Notes under the pieces: model-generated | Database searches by the model: none | What the model was told of the DNA's origin: nothing | The model's input: only the letters and a program-made list of their open reading frames with translations | Made by a program: the position numbers and the translations under genes | Assembly: GCF_047238125.1 (NCBI RefSeq) | Contig: NZ_JBDFMH010000002.1 | Location: 1-37,722, forward strand | DNA from: JBDFMH01 sp047238125 | Lineage (GTDB): Bacteria; Pseudomonadota; Alphaproteobacteria; Sphingomonadales; Sphingomonadaceae | Length of the DNA stretch: 37,722 bases | Direction of reading: 5' to 3' | In this document: positions 37,488 through 37,722 of the stretch, piece by piece | How positions within the stretch are numbered: position 1 is the first letter of the stretch | Layout of the letters: each line of letters starts with the position of its first letter

Positions 37488-37722
37488 TCAGGCAGTTCGG
37501 GGAGGTGGCGGCGCAGGGCCGCCCGAGTGACCAACAAGAGCAAGAGGCTCGCGTGTGGGCTCTGCCGCTCGCACGGCGAGCTGCGGCGCGGGGGACGTGT
37601 GAAGATCGAGGGTCGTTGCGATGCAGGCTCCTACGCAGTCCACCGGAGGTGCCTTTTTGACGGGAGTGGGCGGCGCTCGATCGCAATCAGTCATGACGGC
37701 ATGCGCGCCCGCAAGCGGAGCC
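37488..37722 (-). CDS. Partial exported Pro-rich protein of the copper island
   Basis: An open frame entering from the right edge: the visible part reads APLAGAHAV followed by MTDCDRAPP, CVGACIA and a Pro-rich end. The start of the visible part looks like the end of a signal peptide, so the true start is beyond the window; an internal ATG at 37694 is less likely. Four cysteines are visible. I do not recognise it with certainty; it is followed by the Cys-rich peptide on the same strand. Confidence 0.5.
   Translation of the reverse strand, partial: APLAGAHAVMTDCDRAPPTPVKKAPPVDCVGACIATTLDLHTSPAPQLAVRAAEPTREPLALVGHSGGPAPPPPRTA

Noticed and set aside
1..37722. tRNA or rRNA genes
   Set aside because: No cloverleaf with a conserved T-loop or rRNA segment was noticed on reading; no covariance search could be run.

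Overview
The window looks like part of a conjugative plasmid, or of a plasmid-derived accessory region, from an alphaproteobacterium, most likely a sphingomonad (Sphingomonas, Sphingobium or Novosphingobium type). The reasons are the high-GC codon use, an RPA-type replication initiator with iterons, a Ti-type traA/traC/traD/traG set around an oriT-like site, and metal genes of kinds common in that group. This assignment is inference from protein families; no database was searched.

Layout. (1) 1-1376: a glutaredoxin-MauE membrane fusion divergent from a MerR-type regulator, sharing a mer-like operator. (2) 1543-5815: two toxin/defence modules, an Xre-ImmA metallopeptidase with an upstream partner, and an AbiEi/AbiEii type IV pair, each preceded by long perfect palindromes. 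(3) 5890-9632: a tyrosine recombinase coupled to a 71-residue protein, a ribbon-helix-helix/small membrane protein pair, and a TIR-domain gene with two tiny upstream genes. (4) 9709-12867: DUF305, YVTN beta-propeller, ECF sigma and anti-sigma genes in one operon. (5) 12919-18484: a sulfite-handling cluster with a cytosolic molybdenum oxidase, MgtC, a LysR regulator, a TDT/SSU1-like exporter and a periplasmic SorA/SorB-like dehydrogenase and cytochrome c. (6) 18653-26688: plasmid backbone with parA, a small partition partner, repA, iteron origin, traG, an orphan gene, traD, traC, oriT and the traA relaxase-helicase. (7) 27060-28404: an IS5-family element inside a non-coding stretch full of inverted repeats, including two parS-like palindromes. 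(8) 28462-37722: a copper-resistance island with a four-helix Cys-rich protein, copC/copD, a CnrYXH-like sigma system, copA, copB, a PepSY protein, two DUF305 proteins, a DUF411 protein and a Cys-pair periplasmic peptide.

How it fits together. In the copper island the same two-block motif, (A/G)AGGG(N)(T/A), 12 bases, then (C/T)GCGTA, lies upstream of all six apparent transcription units, including the sigma operon itself. This points to a dedicated ECF regulon controlled by the CnrYXH-like module. That sensor keeps all five nickel/cobalt ligands of CnrX at the same spacing, although it sits among copper genes. This regulon, the paired 43-bp palindromes 100 bp apart before abiE, the parS-like repeats and the multi-cysteine peptide with a CopB-like tail are the main novel observations.
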